Positions 63,501-64,000 of a stretch of 64,000 nt of DNA are shown here, one piece after another. A program made the position numbers and the translations under genes. The notes beneath the pieces are model-generated. The model saw only the letters and a list, made by a program, of their open reading frames with translations, had not been told where the DNA came from and ran no database searches. The stretch comes from Salvelinus alpinus (taxonomy: Eukaryota > Chordata > Actinopteri > Salmoniformes > Salmonidae), in NCBI RefSeq assembly GCF_045679555.1, contig NC_092120.1, positions 10,965,305-11,029,304 of the forward strand, given 5' to 3'. How positions within the stretch are numbered: position 1 is the stretch's first letter; each line of letters starts with the position of its first letter.

Positions 63501-63717
63501 TTGTAGATGCAATTGCTGAAAACATGTAGCCTATTGTGGATGTATGTAGATGGTAATGTAAGTCTTTTATACAGATGATTCAAGCAGCTCATCCTCCTCT
63601 GAGCTTTATGAGAACATAGAAGTCCAAGATGAAGAGGGGATTGGTGATGCTACTGTGAAAGAAGACCCGGACCAGTCTCTTTCTGACAGTGACTACGATG
63701 ACATAACAAATTACTAG
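51457..63717 (+). CDS. cd6: CD5/CD6-family lymphocyte scavenger receptor, whole gene span (spliced)
   Basis: A type I membrane receptor of the CD5/CD6 family, which in mammals tunes T-cell receptor signalling at the cell surface. I joined 13 coding exons by eye. All junctions are phase 1, all introns have GT/AG ends, and the sum is 1797 nt, or 598 codons plus stop. Order: signal peptide (1-18), short linker (to about 44), SRCR 1 (45-144), SRCR 2 (145-249), Thr-rich stalk (about 250-287), transmembrane segment (about 288-312), RRR stop-transfer, then a tail of about 280 residues with many Tyr motifs ending in SDSDYDDITNY. Mammalian CD5 and CD6 have three SRCR domains; only two are found here. 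The long tail favours CD6 over CD5, but orthology needs a tree. The first exon is present three times (51457, 52756, 54055). The symbol is therefore provisional; the family call is firm. Confidence 0.88.
52756..52807 (+). CDS. cd6: cd6-like exon 1, copy b (duplicate signal-peptide exon)
   Basis: Same coding sequence, start and GTAACA donor as copy a, placed 1299 bp downstream inside the second tandem unit. It is intact, so it could be used as an alternative first exon or be skipped as an intronic duplicate. Which start is used cannot be read from sequence. Confidence 0.7.
54055..54106 (+). CDS. cd6: cd6-like exon 1, copy c (duplicate signal-peptide exon)
   Basis: Third intact copy of the signal-peptide exon with the same ATG and donor, the one nearest to exon 2 (1.1 kb away). 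A transcript started here needs the shortest first intron, and no other copy of exon 1 would lie within that intron. Confidence 0.72.
55225..55305 (+). CDS. cd6: cd6-like exon 2 (short linker)
   Basis: 81 nt, acceptor TTTCAG and donor CTAA/GTGAGT, phase 1 to 1. It encodes GFLNKAYSVPGNFSG and more, a polar segment of 27 residues with one N-glycosylation sequon (NFS). No SRCR fold is possible at this length; it links the signal peptide to the first SRCR domain. Confidence 0.82.
56343..56642 (+). CDS. cd6: cd6-like exon 3 (divergent SRCR domain 1)
   Basis: 300 nt, acceptor CCTCCAG and donor TGTG/GTAAGA. The product has eight cysteines (QHC, DIC, LSC, STC, SQC, ENC, TDC, ITC) over 100 residues, starts with HCSGVVEVLHQGLWRPVT and ends in TCG, matching the strand order of an SRCR domain. 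It lacks the usual GxVRLxGG opening and WGTVCDD core, as the N-terminal domains of CD5 and CD6 often do. Five N-glycosylation sequons (NLS, NGT, NYS, NCT, NLT) lie in it, so it would be heavily glycosylated. A downstream CAG at 56358-56360 would be out of frame, which supports the acceptor chosen. Confidence 0.85.
56945..57259 (+). CDS. cd6: cd6-like exon 4 (canonical group B SRCR domain 2)
   Basis: 315 nt, acceptor TTCCTCAG and donor TCAG/GTAAGC. It encodes a textbook SRCR domain: VRLAGGSHHCEGRVEL, then WGTVCDDSWDL, VVCAQLGCG, LDEVNCGG, LWECPS, CGHKEDAAVVC. Eight cysteines in group B spacing, one domain in one exon, and flanking phase-1 introns are all typical of CD5, CD6 and CD163 domains. 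By position next to the membrane it corresponds to domain 3 of CD5/CD6, the membrane-proximal domain. Confidence 0.93.
58390..58449 (+). CDS. cd6: cd6-like exon 5 (stalk)
   Basis: 60 nt, acceptor CCTGACAG and donor ACAG/GTGCCT, in phase 1. It encodes GIPSQPGNETAEQNTQTSTT, a Thr/Gln/Ser-rich extracellular stalk with an NET sequon, likely O-glycosylated. The donor is weaker than the others, so the exon may be skipped; skipping keeps the frame. Confidence 0.7.
58592..58738 (+). CDS. cd6: cd6-like exon 6 (transmembrane segment)
   Basis: Encodes the membrane-proximal stalk, a hydrophobic span (AAVWGCIALSIALLLTLL, then SNASLFLSY) and the RRR stop-transfer motif. Donor GCTG/GTGAGT. The acceptor is a tandem CAGCAG, so the exon can begin at 58592 or 58595, adding or dropping one Ala without changing frame. 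A cysteine lies in the first turn of the membrane span. Confidence 0.87.
59270..59383 (+). CDS. cd6: cd6-like exon 7 (juxtamembrane cytoplasmic)
   Basis: 114 nt, acceptor ATTACTAG and donor TACA/GTGAGT. It encodes a basic, polar juxtamembrane stretch (ALLVHQRQDGRLLSIQSQ) ending in TADY. The exon 7/8 junction forms ADYTPQY, with two closely spaced tyrosines. Confidence 0.82.
59508..59624 (+). CDS. cd6: cd6-like exon 8 (tail, first Y-x-N site)
   Basis: 117 nt from acceptor TTTCATGCAG. It contains CDSDYENYDFND, so Y378 sits in a Y-E-N site. The 3' boundary is set at CTTG/GTCTGT because this keeps phase 1 and joins exon 9, but the donor is poor. Without splicing the frame continues for LGLFIFIVLDK to a stop at about 59655, giving a shorter isoform. 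Confidence 0.7.
59767..59913 (+). CDS. cd6: cd6-like exon 9 (tail)
   Basis: 147 nt. The acceptor must be CATTAG: the CAG four bases further on would shift the frame into an early stop. Donor AGCC/GTAAGT is near perfect. It encodes an acidic, Thr-rich stretch with one tyrosine in EKYNIVAETI (Y425). Confidence 0.78.
60159..60242 (+). CDS. cd6: cd6-like exon 10 (tail, Y-x-N module 1)
   Basis: 84 nt, acceptor ATGTCCAG and donor TCAG/GTCAGT. It encodes VSSSTSSGECYENIETQ, a Ser-rich stretch followed by Y459-E-N-I. The same module recurs in exons 11 and 13. Confidence 0.83.
60402..60536 (+). CDS. cd6: cd6-like exon 11 (tail, Y-x-N module 2)
   Basis: 135 nt, acceptor CCACCCAG and donor TCAG/GTCCGT. 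It ends with GSSSSTSSGESYYNVGMAVE: Y504-Y-N-V in the same Ser-rich context as exon 10, so the two look like duplicates of one ancestral exon. Confidence 0.82.
60738..60839 (+). CDS. cd6: cd6-like exon 12 (tail)
   Basis: 102 nt, acceptor TCCTCAG and donor CAAG/GTACCT. Polar Gln/Ser/Asn-rich sequence with one tyrosine in ENTYTHSPVQ (Y521). No recognisable motif beyond that. It joins exon 13 in phase 1 across a 2.7-kb intron that holds a Tc1-like element. Confidence 0.75.
62655..63505. mobile_element. Tc1-like non-autonomous element in the last cd6-like intron
   Basis: Left end tacattgccttcataaagta and right end tactttctgaaggcattgta are inverse complements at TA. Inner text aataccccataatgacaaag and the reverse cattatggggtattgtgt repeat the symmetry. 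No transposase frame. It lies 70 bp before exon 13. Confidence 0.85.
63575..63717 (+). CDS. cd6: cd6-like exon 13 (C-terminus, Y-x-N module 3, stop)
   Basis: 143 nt from acceptor TTTTATACAG to a TAG at 63715. It opens with two Asp and seven Ser, then ELYENIEVQ (Y563-E-N-I), an acidic stretch, and ends SDSDYDDITNY. A C-terminal SDSDYD-type acidic tyrosine site is a shared trait of CD5 and CD6 tails. No AATAAA is seen in the remaining 280 bp, so the 3' UTR probably extends past the window. Confidence 0.87.
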
Positions 63718-63749
63718 CATTTCATCAAACATAGCAGTGAAGTGAGAAC

Positions 63750-63915
63750 TATAAAAACAGAGTCATTTACATTTTAGCAGATGCTATTATCCAGAAAGAC
63801 ATACAGGGGCAATTAAGTGTAATTGCCTTGCTCAAAGGTAGACAGATGTTTTTTCACCTCGTTAGCTTGGGCATTCGAACCAGCGACCTTTCTGTTACTG
63901 GCCCAAAGGTCTTAA
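63750..63915 (-). mobile_element. SINE in the cd6-like 3' UTR
   Basis: cattttagcagatgctatta followed by gggcaattaagtgtaattgc and a box B in reverse (gcattcgaaccagcgacct). This is the V-type SINE arrangement on the minus strand, starting about 33 bp after the stop codon. Confidence 0.6.
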
Positions 63916-64000
63916 CCCCCTTCGCTTCTCCACTGCACAGAATGACCAGCATTGTCAACAAACTGCACTGTCACTGATATTGATTTAATACGGTGACCTG

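Overview
The window is nuclear DNA of a salmonid fish (Salmo, Oncorhynchus, Salvelinus or a close relative). It contains spliced vertebrate genes with GT/AG introns, long AT-rich introns, HpaI-type and other tRNA-derived SINEs with the typical salmonid tail, copies of the Tc1 family from which Sleeping Beauty was rebuilt, hAT and TTAA-flanked elements, and several non-LTR retrotransposon families. There is nothing prokaryotic, no CRISPR array and no recognisable virus. Only two genes are convincing.

1-30 kb is gene-poor and packed with mobile DNA. Notable parts are a 25-bp minisatellite (3.05-3.34 kb); a three-layer nest of a hAT element holding a TTAA element and a Tc1 element, with matching target duplications (6.55-9.49 kb); a LINE split by a composite insert (10.4-12.9 kb); hAT elements at 17.0-18.8 and 21.4-24.9 kb that carry SINEs; and a LINE that appears to be 5'-inverted (26.5-27.8 kb).

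30.1-30.9 kb holds the complete, single coding exon of plekhf2 (Phafin-2, a PH plus FYVE endosomal protein) on the + strand, behind a good splice acceptor. Its 5' UTR exon lies upstream and was not located with certainty.

31-51 kb is again gene-poor: the plekhf2 3' flank, a TG microsatellite, LINE fragments at 36-37.4 and 40.8-42.8 kb, Tc1 relics at 43.3 and 47.2 kb, and one weak candidate for a small unrecognised gene at 45.06-45.88 kb.

51.2-63.7 kb holds a complete CD5/CD6-family lymphocyte receptor on the + strand. I could chain 13 coding exons, all joined in phase 1, into 598 codons: signal peptide, linker, two 8-cysteine SRCR domains, stalk, transmembrane segment and a tail of about 280 residues rich in tyrosine motifs, four of them Y-x-N. 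The most striking feature of the window is that the signal-peptide exon and its surroundings form a nearly identical 1299-bp tandem triplication, giving three intact first exons ahead of one shared body. The middle copy is a mosaic of the outer two, as unequal crossing-over predicts.
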